11,376 nucleotides of DNA from Phascolarctobacterium_A sp902463975 (GCF_902463975.1 NZ_CABQHJ010000048.1:1-11376); one strand, 5' to 3'; counted from the first letter of the stretch, positions 1-6,774 are shown. The notes: generated by a model from the letters alone, not told the origin. A program made the numbers and translations.

Positions 1-121
1 CATAACCGGTGTAGCCTTCACGCAGCGAAGCTGTTGGAATAAATGCGACTTTCTTATTTTCAATTTCTTCCTTTATCAGACTTCCTACACTTGAAAAGTG
101 CGAACATAAAAATAGTTTCAT
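1..121 (-). CDS. Peptidase S51 / type 1 glutamine amidotransferase-like protein, 5' end only
   Basis: The first 40 codons of a minus-strand gene that leaves the window on the left. The peptide starts MKLFLCSHFSSVGSL and continues with a KKVAFIPTAS stretch and a REGYTGY segment. This is the usual N-terminal beta-strand pattern of the peptidase E-like (S51) family with a class-I glutamine-amidotransferase fold. Family members are cytoplasmic, and many are uncharacterised serine-hydrolase-like proteins. The catalytic region lies outside the window, so activity cannot be judged. The start is supported by GGAG at 129-132, seven bases before the ATG at 119-121. The family call rests on 40 residues only. 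Confidence 0.6.
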   Translation of the reverse strand, partial: MKLFLCSHFSSVGSLIKEEIENKKVAFIPTASLREGYTGY

Positions 122-170
122 CAATATTCTCCTTTATAAATTCCGATATGTTGCTCAATTTCGTATTCAA

Positions 171-179
171 ATTATATCA
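171..179 (-). promoter_or_regulatory. Extended -10 promoter for the S51-like gene
   Basis: On the minus strand this reads TGATATAAT, an extended -10 element (TGn plus a perfect TATAAT), about 50 bases upstream of the start codon at 121. No good -35 hexamer is visible at 16-18 bp spacing, as is normal for extended -10 promoters. The same nine bases occur upstream of both DUF1638 copies. Confidence 0.5.
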
Positions 180-197
180 TAAAACTTATGAACAATT

Positions 198-950
198 CTA
201 CCGCAAATACTTCAAAAACAGTGTATTAAGCTCATCATACCCCTGCCTGCGTTCCTCAGGCAAGCTCCTGATTTTCTCTTTAAGTCGCGGAATTTCCTCG
301 TCAATAAAAGTATTTATTACATCTGCTTTGGGAATAAATTGCAGCTCGGGCACTTCCATCTTAATGCGCAAAAGCTCCTGCACGGATTCATTAAGATACG
401 CAGGCAAATCGGAGGCCATCAGTTCCGCAAAACGCATCGGTGGCGGAGTGTTAGTCCTAAAAATCCATCTGCAGGCAAGCAGAGGCCGCAAAACATAAAA
501 ATATTTTTTAGCTCGCACCATTTCTCCCCGCAGGTACTCCCGATAGTTTCCGTCTGCCATATTCAGGTAATGGTAAAGACCGCTCTTCGTTGAAAAATAG
601 TTTTCCATAAGAGGAATAAACTCATGGCTGAAAGCAGTTTCCCTATAAACAACCGGCGACTTGAACCATTCGAATACCGACGGATTGGAGCGATGCAAAA
701 GCCGTAATGCCTTCTGCAAATCCCAGCCGTTTACATCCAACAAATCGTTGATAGGAAATTCAAGCACATCCCGCGTCTGTTCTAATTTTAAATAATAATT
801 TTTGGGGCGCACATAGATAAAACGCACATCAAAATCGCTGTCCGGTGATTCAAAGCCCCACGCACGGCTGCCGGATTCAACCGCGTGAAGAATCGTAATA
901 TTTTCCTGTTGTTCTATCTGCTTTAGCTTTTCAATGATTACTTCCCGCAT
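198..950 (-). CDS. RlaP/YcgL-family nucleotidyltransferase
   Basis: A 250-residue predicted nucleotidyltransferase of the DNA polymerase beta superfamily (RlaP/YcgL type, Pfam PF10127 by recognition). With the ATG start, the active-site signature is visible: GSRAWG at residues 27-32 (the GS motif) followed by SDFDV at 38-42, giving the paired metal-binding aspartates D39 and D41. The rest is mainly helical, with a conserved-looking RAKKYFYVLRPLLACRW segment near 146-162. Members transfer a nucleotide to an unknown RNA or protein target and are cytoplasmic. A GTG at 954-956 lies in frame two codons upstream. The ATG at 948-950 is preferred because the Shine-Dalgarno GAGGTG (959-964) sits 8 bases before it but only 2 before the GTG. 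The gene is complete, and the substrate cannot be inferred. Confidence 0.85.
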   Translation of the reverse strand: MREVIIEKLKQIEQQENITILHAVESGSRAWGFESPDSDFDVRFIYVRPKNYYLKLEQTRDVLEFPINDLLDVNGWDLQKALRLLHRSNPSVFEWFKSPVVYRETAFSHEFIPLMENYFSTKSGLYHYLNMADGNYREYLRGEMVRAKKYFYVLRPLLACRWIFRTNTPPPMRFAELMASDLPAYLNESVQELLRIKMEVPELQFIPKADVINTFIDEEIPRLKEKIRSLPEERRQGYDELNTLFLKYLR

Positions 951-1053
951 TGCCACTACACCTCGCCATCAATTATCTTTAACAGTATTTTACAATACGG
1001 ACTCAAAAAAATCATTGAAAAAAATTTGCGCGTTTATTTTTTCTGTCATTTCT

Positions 1054-1857
1054 TTACCACTCCAAGGTCAGGCCAACTCCAACCTCCTGCACCGGCAGCT
1101 GTGCATGCAAAGCAAATTTCGCCGCCAGATCAGTACAATGGCAGGGATAGATATTTCCCTCAACATTTTGCTTCAGATAATCTGCTGTCGCTAAGGTCTG
1201 CTGCGAACGTCCGCTGAAAAGATGCAGGCCTCCGATAATGCTTTTAATCACGCTGCAACCCGTTATCTGTTTGGCATATTCAGCAATATTGCAGATACCG
1301 GCATGCGAGCAGCCTGTTATTATGTAAATTCCGTCCTTCTGCCTATAGACCAGCGCCGAATCATCCAGCACATAATCATCATGCCAGCCGTCAGTCAGAC
1401 AATGCTCTCCCACAGGCTTTTTATTTTCAAAATCATTTTCTCTGGGAATCTCCCCAAGAAACACAAGCTGCTCATCAAGCCACAGAGGCTCTCTTGTAAG
1501 CTTAAAAACAAACCTTTCCTGAAGATAAGCCTCCGAAACTGGAAGCGAAATGCACAGGCCATCTGCTTTTTTAGCCTCCATTATTCCCGGATGAGCTATC
1601 AGCAAGGGCTCATGCTTCGTCTTGGGATAGAAAGCCAAACCGCCGGTATGGTCATTATTTCCATGCGAAATAATGACAGCGTCAAGCTGCTCAAGATCTA
1701 TCCCCAGCTTTGCGGCATTCTGCAAATACACATCGCTGTATCCTGTATCAAAAAGATATTTTTTATCGCCATTTTCTATGTATATACTTAAAGCCGGCTC
1801 GGCAAGATAATATTGATCAATGTATGTATTGTTGTCTGCAAGGACTGTTAGCTTCAT
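1054..1857 (-). CDS. MBL-fold metallo-hydrolase with an altered metal motif
   Basis: A 267-residue metallo-beta-lactamase-fold protein of the group often annotated as 7,8-dihydropterin-6-methyl-4-(beta-D-ribofuranosyl)aminobenzene-5'-phosphate synthase-like. Visible landmarks: FDTGYSDV at residues 36-43; SHGNNDHTGGL at 64-74 in place of the usual SHGHxDHTGGL; TGCSHAGICNI at 181-191 with H185; GGLHL at 209-213 with H212; PCHCTD at 238-243. H65, D69, H70, H185, H212 and H240 are kept, but the second histidine of HxHxDH is N67. Such proteins are cytoplasmic hydrolases with a dinuclear metal site. The ATG at 1855-1857 is chosen over one at 1861-1863 because GGAG (1865-1868) is 7 bases from the former and 1 from the latter. 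The DUF1638 gene lies 149 bases upstream on the same strand, so read-through is possible. Confidence 0.88.
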   Translation of the reverse strand: MKLTVLADNNTYIDQYYLAEPALSIYIENGDKKYLFDTGYSDVYLQNAAKLGIDLEQLDAVIISHGNNDHTGGLAFYPKTKHEPLLIAHPGIMEAKKADGLCISLPVSEAYLQERFVFKLTREPLWLDEQLVFLGEIPRENDFENKKPVGEHCLTDGWHDDYVLDDSALVYRQKDGIYIITGCSHAGICNIAEYAKQITGCSVIKSIIGGLHLFSGRSQQTLATADYLKQNVEGNIYPCHCTDLAAKFALHAQLPVQEVGVGLTLEW

Positions 1858-1872
1858 TAACATTCTCCTTCT

Positions 1873-1959
1873 TTACAAAATAAGCTGAGGTTTCTTAAGT
1901 AAGCAGTTTTTAGCAGCATCAGCAGCGTCACAGCCTATTTTTTCTCTAATAAAAATCAT
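1873..1959 (-). CDS. Possible 28-residue small protein or leader ORF
   Basis: A short open frame on the minus strand starts at ATG 1957-1959 behind a purine-rich AGGAAGG (1963-1969) and stops at 1873-1875, just 5 bases before the Shine-Dalgarno of the MBL gene. The peptide starts MIFIREKIGC and has two cysteines and a lysine-rich C-terminus (KKPQLIL). The tight spacing would allow translational coupling with the MBL gene. It matches no family I recognise, and an ORF this short could be chance. It is the only coding-like content in the 149-base gap between the MBL and DUF1638 genes. Confidence 0.2.
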   Translation of the reverse strand: MIFIREKIGCDAADAAKNCLLKKPQLIL

Positions 1960-2006
1960 GCGCCTTCCTGCTATGCTTGCGCTCTGCACAGCTAGTATCT
2001 GCAACC

Positions 2007-2678
2007 TTACTTTTTAATCGTGCAAGGACGCAGACCATCAAACTCATGGATGCTTAAGGTTCCTCCCTTAGGTATAGCAATAACGCTTTCATCATACTTG
2101 CCAGACACAAGCTTCTCCAGCACCTTGTAAGGACCCGGCAGACGCGTAAGCGTTCCTCCCAAAAGCTTTACCAAAGGCATAATATAAGCTTCAACCTCTT
2201 GCAAAGCATACGTTCCTGTATCAATGATGTAAAAATCTGTAAAGCCCTTATAAAGCTGCTTCAGAAATGCTTCTGCTTCTTCCTGCCCACGCTCCTGCAC
2301 CAGCTTGGTATAATCTATCGTAGAGTTCTTCATAAAGTTCATCCAGCTCTTGGTTATAAAAATCGCTCCGTCGGGACGCTTGATACCGGAGCCTGTCAAA
2401 AGAACGTCAATGCAGTCCATAGTACGCGGCACAGCAATCGGACAGGTTGTTGCCTTTAAATCGCAAGTAGCCTTGCCACAGCCGGAAACGCAGATAACTA
2501 TCTCCTCTGCTTCTGTATTTTCATCAATAATCCTTTGCAGCGTCTCATGCATCTTCTGCGGATCGCTGTGCAGCGCAACATTAAGATAAGTTACCTTGCC
2601 GTCAAAGCCTATTTTCTTAATGGTGTTTTCCAGCTCCTTTTGCAGTGTAATGCAGGAATATATTGCTCTTTTACCCAT
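2007..2678 (-). CDS. DUF1638 domain protein, copy A
   Basis: A 223-residue protein recognised as DUF1638 (PF07796 type). The family has no established biochemical function. Some members lie near corrinoid methyltransferase genes, but nothing here supports that role. Cysteine-rich centre: C63, C67, C72, C79 and C89, within VSGCGKATCDL and VPRTMDCIDVLLTGSG (residues 64-74 and 83-98), suggesting a metal or cofactor site (inference). A glycine-rich segment LTRLPGPYK lies at 177-185. No signal peptide or membrane segment, so probably cytoplasmic. The start is supported by GAGGAG 8 bases upstream of the ATG at 2676-2678, and the stop is TAA. The protein is identical in all 223 residues to copy B at 5970-6641. 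A conserved extended -10 promoter lies 48 bases upstream. Confidence 0.85.
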   Translation of the reverse strand: MGKRAIYSCITLQKELENTIKKIGFDGKVTYLNVALHSDPQKMHETLQRIIDENTEAEEIVICVSGCGKATCDLKATTCPIAVPRTMDCIDVLLTGSGIKRPDGAIFITKSWMNFMKNSTIDYTKLVQERGQEEAEAFLKQLYKGFTDFYIIDTGTYALQEVEAYIMPLVKLLGGTLTRLPGPYKVLEKLVSGKYDESVIAIPKGGTLSIHEFDGLRPCTIKK

Positions 2679-2725
2679 GATATCAGCTCCTCATCTATAC
2701 TCCTTTGATTTTTGACACTTTCTTA

Positions 2726-2734
2726 ATTATATCA
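2726..2734 (-). promoter_or_regulatory. Extended -10 promoter of DUF1638 copy A
   Basis: The minus strand reads TGATATAAT, a consensus extended -10, about 48 bases upstream of the start codon. A weak -35 candidate (TTTACG) lies 16 bp further upstream at 2748-2753. The -10 element is unchanged in copy B although neighbouring bases differ, which supports function. Confidence 0.6.
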
Positions 2735-2890
2735 CTCTCATATGAATCGTAAAAGTAAAAAGGCTTCTTTAACACATTATCTTCACATAAGCTTTCGAGT
2801 ATTTCTTTATCAGGCTAAGATTTATAATTCATCTTCCCAATTGTTTTAAAATTTACTGCTAAACTACATTCACCGGAGGCAACAGAAAAT

Positions 2891-2919
2891 TTGCCAAACA
2901 CAAAATTTAGTACTATAAT
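2891..2919 (+). promoter_or_regulatory. Sigma-70-type promoter of the membrane protein gene
   Basis: TTGCCA at 2891-2896, a 17-bp spacer, then a perfect TATAAT at 2914-2919. Transcription would start near 2926, leaving a leader of about 40 bases before the ATG at 2968. The 2811-2890 stretch to its left holds no other feature I can support. Confidence 0.7.
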
Positions 2920-2967
2920 AGGAAATGCATTTTTGATAAATTTATTGTTTTCGAGAGGGGTTAAAAA

Positions 2968-3636
2968 ATGCTTTTAAACGAAAAAAATTCACGTCTGACC
3001 TTATGCGGTGAACTCGCACTTTTAGTTGCAGTAATCATCAACAGCTTTAGTGTCGTGCTCATGCTCTACTCCGGTTCCGGCATCAGCGCCATCAGCAGCG
3101 TTCCCTTTGCCTTCAGTGAAGCCTTTCCCAAGCTTACACTCGGTACCTGGACCTACATTTTCCAAGGACTGCTCATCGCCAGCCTGATGTACCTGCGCAA
3201 AAAATTTATCGCGTCCTATATGTTCAGCTTTGTTGTTGGCTTTGTGTTCAGCCAATTTCTTGATTTGTTTGAGCTGTATATCAACATGCTGCCGCAGGCC
3301 TTTTCCTGGCGTGTGCTGTATTTTGTTGTAAGCTATATTTTAATCTGCATCGGCATTGCTTTATCCAACCGCTGCGGCCTGCCCATTATCCCTACGGATC
3401 TGTTTCCGCGTGAGCTGAGCGCCATTATAAAAATCGAGTACGCCAAAATCAAAATTACCTTTGACGTCACCTGCCTGGCTATCACAGCACTGCTGACACT
3501 GTTCTTGCTGGGACATATCGACGGACTGGGAATCGGCACTATTTTAGCAGCCTTTACCATGGGTAAGGGTGTAGCCTATGCCGGTCAATATTTAGATAAA
3601 AACTTTCAGTTCATGCCCTATTTGCAGAAAAACTGA
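2968..3636 (+). CDS. YitT/YczE-like (DUF6198-type) integral membrane protein
   Basis: A 222-residue polytopic membrane protein with about six hydrophobic segments, near residues 12-34, 59-76, 81-100, 114-133, 167-183 and 188-205. The pattern resembles the YitT/YczE/DUF6198 group: an N-terminal helix ending in LMLYSGSGIS, a central SNRCGLPIIPTDLFPREL loop (133-150), and a C-terminal GLGIGTILAAFTMGKGVA (186-203). Members sit in the cytoplasmic membrane. Their function is unknown, though small-molecule or ion transport has been suggested. The start is supported by AGAGGGG (2954-2960) 7 bases before the ATG. The gene has its own promoter (2891-2919) and terminator (3657-3711), so it looks monocistronic. 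It is the only clearly intact plus-strand gene between the two DUF1638 repeats. Confidence 0.75.
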   Translation: MLLNEKNSRLTLCGELALLVAVIINSFSVVLMLYSGSGISAISSVPFAFSEAFPKLTLGTWTYIFQGLLIASLMYLRKKFIASYMFSFVVGFVFSQFLDLFELYINMLPQAFSWRVLYFVVSYILICIGIALSNRCGLPIIPTDLFPRELSAIIKIEYAKIKITFDVTCLAITALLTLFLLGHIDGLGIGTILAAFTMGKGVAYAGQYLDKNFQFMPYLQKN

Positions 3637-3656
3637 AAAGAGATCACTGTGAAATG

Positions 3657-3711
3657 CAGCATTAAGAAGCTTGTTTTTATTGACAAATTTCTTAATGCTG
3701 TTTTTATTTTT
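3657..3711 (+). terminator. Rho-independent terminator after the membrane protein gene
   Basis: A perfect 12-bp stem pairs CAGCATTAAGAA (3657-3668) with TTCTTAATGCTG (3689-3700) around a 20-base loop, followed by TTTTTATTTTT (3701-3711). An outer arm, CTGTGAAA (3647-3654) with TTTCACAG (3709-3716), could extend the structure. It lies 20 bases after the stop codon. Confidence 0.85.
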
Positions 3712-4151
3712 CACAGCAACCTCTCGTTTCATGACAGCTTTCAGACTCGCTTATGACACCGGCATCAGCCTGCCGCTCCTGCATGATTTGGCAGATTACT
3801 TCAAGGGTGTCAAAAATGATCTCGTAGATGACTTCAACCTGAACACCAACATTCCAATTGATCCGAAAGTTCTCACCTTCCAAATCCCCGGCGGCATGCT
3901 CTCCAATCTGCTCAACCAGATGAAGGAAATGGGCGTAGCTGATAAATATCCGCAGCTGTTGGAAGAAATGCCACGTGTACGCGCAGAGCTCGGTTACCTG
4001 CCGTCCGGCCGATTTAATCGAGCCGCAGCTGGAAAAATTCCGCGCACGTCTGGCCGAGGATGGTTATCAAAATGCCAGCACCGAAGACCTGCTCAGCTAT
4101 ATTTCCTTCCCCGAGGTTGCCAAAGCCTTCTTTAGCCGTAACCGCGACTAA
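3712..4151 (+). pseudogene. Remnant of a biotin-dependent carboxylase/decarboxylase carboxyltransferase subunit (PycB/OadA type)
   Basis: Two pieces of one family lie in different frames. The first, read from about 3725 to 3997, has the YDTGISLPLLHDLADYF stretch, FQIPGGMLSNLLNQMKE and MPRVRAELGY. These are landmarks of the C-terminal half of the carboxyltransferase domain of pyruvate carboxylase subunit B or oxaloacetate decarboxylase alpha. At 3999 the frame changes and the sequence resumes as CRPADLIEPQLEKF, ending SYISFPEVAKAFF and TAA at 4149-4151. In intact relatives roughly 60 residues separate LGY from CRPAD, so the join at 3997/3999 is an internal out-of-frame deletion. The N-terminal part with the catalytic TIM-barrel motifs is absent, and the remnant starts right against the terminator of the preceding gene. 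No ribosome binding site or sensible start is present. An ATG at 3671 only reads through the terminator hairpin. Which decarboxylase it came from cannot be decided. Confidence 0.85.
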
Positions 4152-4188
4152 AATATCAAACTCATACATCCTACCTTTTCTCCATATC

Positions 4189-4240
4189 AAAAAGCTGATA
4201 CCCTGCAAGTCCTTGCGACCTGTATGAATATCAGCTTTTT
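4189..4240. terminator. Bidirectional terminator hairpin
   Basis: AAAAAGCTGATA (4189-4200) pairs perfectly with TATCAGCTTTTT (4229-4240), so both strands end in a T-run. A small inner GCAA/TTGC stem lies in the 28-base loop. It sits between the plus-strand carboxyltransferase remnant and the minus-strand AAA-ATPase gene, and could serve both. Confidence 0.7.
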
Positions 4241-4257
4241 TAAGCTCCATGATGCCT

Positions 4258-4287
4258 GGATGAGCTTGAAGCTCATCCTTTTATTTT
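4258..4287 (+). terminator. Plus-strand terminator hairpin
   Basis: GGATGAGC (4258-4265), a TTGAA loop, GCTCATCC (4271-4278), then TTTTATTTT (4279-4287). The T-run exists only for plus-strand transcripts, so it is probably a leftover terminator of the decayed carboxyltransferase gene. It lies 20 bases beyond the 3' end of the AAA-ATPase gene. Confidence 0.75.
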
Positions 4288-4307
4288 GCAGCTAATATAT
4301 CACGCCT

Positions 4308-5864
4308 TCACCCAGCTTCTAGCCATCCATCTACAGTTCTTGATTCACTAGATATATTAACGCCAATTTTATGTACAGTTCTACTATCATTCAGATAAGG
4401 TAAAGCATATTGCTTATCCTCAATCTGCTTTAATGCTTCTTCTGCACTGCCATCAAGCTTGAACTCAAAAATATAAATATCTTTATCACTTTCTATAATG
4501 ACATCAGCACGCCCTTTGCTGTTCTGCTTTTCAATCAAAGTTGTATAGCAGGATAACAAGCGGAAGATAATATAAAACGTATATTGGAAATGAGTTTCAA
4601 AATCCTTAGCACGCTCGTCCTTATTGGCCTCATAAGGAATCGATGCAAGAAAAGCTGTAAAAGCATCCCTAACCTCGTCTAATTCACCACAACGTAGCAT
4701 TCTGTCTAAATTTACAATCCAATATGCCACTTCACTCTCATCCTTCTTTAAATAGCTGTTAGCCATCAAGGCGACAAAACCTTTTCTTACCTCAACATTA
4801 GGATAATCCAAAGTATACTCCCTATAACGCCTATCATAGCCTTTAATTGTCAGATACCCGCTCTGATAAAGCATCGCTAGCGGATTCTCCGCATCCGCCC
4901 TATAATCAACAAAATACTGCGACTCATACGGCCTGCTGGTCAGCTTCTGCATATTCACATGATGTCCCTCTAAAAGCTTCACTAAATATGTCGGTGTTCC
5001 TGACTTATACCAATAATTGTCAATGTCCATCTTATTGAAAGCATTGATAACACTGAATGGATTATAAACATCAAGTAGAGCATTGCTAAAATGGTAGCCA
5101 TCATACTGTTTTTTCAGCAAACTCTTCATCTCGTTAACTGTATAGTCAAACTTGTTAGCCATTTCAACTATTGCTTCGCCAAAAACACTATATAGCTCCT
5201 CTTCCGTAATACCGCAAATAGCATCATACCTGCTGTCCATGCTGATGTCATTCGGCTGGTTAAAGCCAGAGAAAACCGTAATCTGACTAAACTTCGTAAC
5301 ACCGGTCAGAAGCACAAAGCGCAGGCTGGCATCAGCAGCCTTAAAGGTGCCATAAAAATCCTTCAATATACTGCGATTCTCATCTTCCAGGTCTTCATCC
5401 AGTACGTCCAGAAGCGGCTTGTCGTATTCATCTATCAAAATAACCGCTTGATGACCTGTCTGCGCTGCTGCCTGCTCCAAAACATATTGAAAGCGACTGC
5501 TGAGCGTTGTATATATATCGCTTTTGCCATATATAGCCTCCCAGCTGCTTACATATTCCTCCAGAATCTTCTCCAGCTCTCCCTCAACATCAAAGCGTCC
5601 CTTAGCGAAATCAATTCTAAAAACAGGATAAACATCCCATTTATCCTCTAAGGCTTCCATATGCAGCCCCTGGAACAGCTCCTTGCGGCCAGAAAAATAA
5701 GCATCAAGGGTGCTTATAAGCAAAGATTTACCGAAACGACGTGGACGCGACAAAAAGCAAACGTGCTCCTGTGCCAAGCGATATACTAAATCCGTTTTAT
5801 CTACATATACGTAATTACCGTTTCTAATTGTTGCAAATGTTTGAATGCTGATGGGATAACGCAT
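4308..5864 (-). CDS. AAA-ATPase-like / PD-(D/E)XK nuclease-fold protein
   Basis: A 518-residue protein with the two-domain layout of the AAA-ATPase_like (PF09820) plus PDDEXK_9 (PF08011) family, common and often multicopy in gut anaerobes. The N-terminus MRYPISIQTF and YVDKTDL (20-26) are family-typical. The Walker A equivalent is SRPRRFGKS (39-47), Walker B is VILIDEYD (141-148), and a sensor-like LLTGVTKFS lies at 185-193. The C-terminal nuclease-like core shows GRADVII with D454, then IFEFKL with E467 and K469, matching D...ExK. The predicted catalytic residues of both domains are present. The family's role is not established; a nucleic-acid or defence-related function is a guess. The start is supported by GGAGG 7 bases before the ATG at 5862-5864. 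It is complete, and lies between the two DUF1638 copies on the same strand. Confidence 0.9.
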   Translation of the reverse strand: MRYPISIQTFATIRNGNYVYVDKTDLVYRLAQEHVCFLSRPRRFGKSLLISTLDAYFSGRKELFQGLHMEALEDKWDVYPVFRIDFAKGRFDVEGELEKILEEYVSSWEAIYGKSDIYTTLSSRFQYVLEQAAAQTGHQAVILIDEYDKPLLDVLDEDLEDENRSILKDFYGTFKAADASLRFVLLTGVTKFSQITVFSGFNQPNDISMDSRYDAICGITEEELYSVFGEAIVEMANKFDYTVNEMKSLLKKQYDGYHFSNALLDVYNPFSVINAFNKMDIDNYWYKSGTPTYLVKLLEGHHVNMQKLTSRPYESQYFVDYRADAENPLAMLYQSGYLTIKGYDRRYREYTLDYPNVEVRKGFVALMANSYLKKDESEVAYWIVNLDRMLRCGELDEVRDAFTAFLASIPYEANKDERAKDFETHFQYTFYIIFRLLSCYTTLIEKQNSKGRADVIIESDKDIYIFEFKLDGSAEEALKQIEDKQYALPYLNDSRTVHKIGVNISSESRTVDGWLEAG

Positions 5865-5897
5865 GGCTTAACCTCCGTGTAACATATATCTACCCAT

Positions 5898-5906
5898 ATT
5901 TTACCA
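5898..5906 (-). promoter_or_regulatory. Possible extended -10 promoter of the AAA-ATPase gene
   Basis: The minus strand reads TGGTAAAAT, a TGn plus TAAAAT element about 33 bases upstream of the start codon. No convincing -35 is seen. Read-through from DUF1638 copy B, whose stop is 105 bases upstream with no terminator between, is an alternative. Confidence 0.35.
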
Positions 5907-5922
5907 TGAAACAGCTAAAAGC

Positions 5923-5938
5923 TAAAGCACATGCTTTA
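5923..5938. repeat. Short palindrome upstream of the AAA-ATPase gene
   Basis: TAAAGCA-CA-TGCTTTA, seven-base arms around two bases, lying about 16 bp upstream of the proposed -10 element where an operator could sit. It could be a binding site or chance. It is outside the DUF1638 repeat. Confidence 0.3.
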
Positions 5939-5969
5939 TACCTTTGTTCCACTTCCGCGTTCCGCCGCC

Positions 5970-6641
5970 CTACTTTTTAATCGTGCATGGACGCAGTCCA
6001 TCAAACTCATGAATGCTTAAGGTTCCTCCCTTAGGTATAGCAATAACGCTTTCATCATATTTGCCGGACACAAGCTTCTCCAGCACCTTGTAAGGCCCCG
6101 GCAGACGCGTAAGCGTTCCTCCCAAAAGCTTTACCAAAGGCATAATATAAGCTTCAACCTCTTGCAAAGCATACGTTCCTGTATCAATGATGTAAAAATC
6201 TGTAAAGCCCTTATAAAGCTGCTTCAGAAATGCTTCTGCTTCTTCCTGCCCACGCTCCTGCACCAGCTTGGTATAATCTATCGTAGAGTTCTTCATAAAG
6301 TTCATCCAGCTCTTGGTTATAAAAATCGCTCCGTCGGGACGCTTGATACCGGAGCCTGTCAAAAGAACGTCAATGCAGTCCATAGTACGCGGCACAGCAA
6401 TCGGACAGGTTGTTGCCTTTAAATCGCAAGTAGCCTTGCCACAGCCGGAAACGCAGATAACTATCTCCTCTGCTTCTGTATTTTCATCAATAATCCTTTG
6501 CAGCGTCTCATGCATCTTCTGCGGATCGCTGTGCAGCGCAACATTAAGATAAGTTACTTTGCCGTCAAAGCCTATTTTCTTAATTGTGTTCTCCAGCTCC
6601 TTTTGCAGTGTAATGCAGGAATATATTGCTCTTTTACCCAT
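5970..6641 (-). CDS. DUF1638 domain protein, copy B
   Basis: A 223-residue protein identical in every position to copy A (2007-2678), with the same cysteine-rich centre (C63, C67, C72, C79, C89). The function is unknown. At DNA level it differs from copy A at ten coding positions, all third bases: nine silent changes plus TAG instead of TAA. The ribosome binding site is altered to GAGGGG, slightly weaker than GAGGAG in copy A, so translation may differ while the product does not. The gene keeps the extended -10 promoter. It is followed on the same strand, after 105 bases, by the AAA-ATPase gene. It is preceded by a scrap of a response regulator gene, showing that the repeat boundary is a recombination junction. 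Confidence 0.85.
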   Translation of the reverse strand: MGKRAIYSCITLQKELENTIKKIGFDGKVTYLNVALHSDPQKMHETLQRIIDENTEAEEIVICVSGCGKATCDLKATTCPIAVPRTMDCIDVLLTGSGIKRPDGAIFITKSWMNFMKNSTIDYTKLVQERGQEEAEAFLKQLYKGFTDFYIIDTGTYALQEVEAYIMPLVKLLGGTLTRLPGPYKVLEKLVSGKYDESVIAIPKGGTLSIHEFDGLRPCTIKK

Positions 6642-6688
6642 GATAGCAACCCCTCATCTATACTCTTTTGATTTTTGACACTTTTTTA

Positions 6689-6697
6689 ATTATATCA
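6689..6697 (-). promoter_or_regulatory. Extended -10 promoter of DUF1638 copy B
   Basis: TGATATAAT on the minus strand, identical to the element in copy A and at the same distance from the start codon, despite differences in adjacent bases. Confidence 0.6.
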
Positions 6698-6774
6698 CTC
6701 TGATATGAATCGTAAAAGTAAAAAGGTTTCTTTAACGCATTATCTTCACATAAGCTTTCAAGTATTTCTTTATA

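Larger units (their letters stand above)
2007..2810. repeat. Direct repeat, copy A (DUF1638 gene plus promoter region)
   Basis: About 804 bp that recur at 5970-6773 in the same orientation, shifted by exactly 3,963 bases with no indel. By eye I count 19 mismatches (about 97.6% identity). Ten are in the coding frame (nine synonymous, one TAA/TAG stop change) and nine are upstream of the start. Similarity begins at the stop codon and ends abruptly after ATTTCTTTAT at 2810. No terminal inverted repeats or transposase are associated with it. Confidence 0.97.
5970..6773. repeat. Direct repeat, copy B (DUF1638 gene plus promoter region)
   Basis: Partner of 2007-2810, same orientation and no indels. 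The central 461 bp (6097-6557, matching 2134-2594) are identical, while the flanks carry all 19 mismatches. The upstream end abuts the 36-bp response-regulator remnant at 6775. Confidence 0.97.

Noticed and set aside
43..498. Plus-strand open frame of 151 codons
   Set aside because: It is antisense to two genes with clear family motifs and has no coding character of its own.
951..956. GTG at 954-956 as the start of the nucleotidyltransferase
   Set aside because: The Shine-Dalgarno GAGGTG ends only two bases before it. The ATG at 948-950 is at proper distance.
3671..4135. A 154-codon plus-strand open frame as an intact gene
   Set aside because: Its first ~15 codons read through the terminator hairpin, it has no ribosome binding site, and its end leaves the family frame at 3999. 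The carboxyltransferase similarity continues in another frame.
2007..6773. DUF1638 repeats as an insertion sequence or composite transposon
   Set aside because: The repeats encode no transposase, have no terminal inverted repeats, and I see no target-site duplication. Recombination explains them better.
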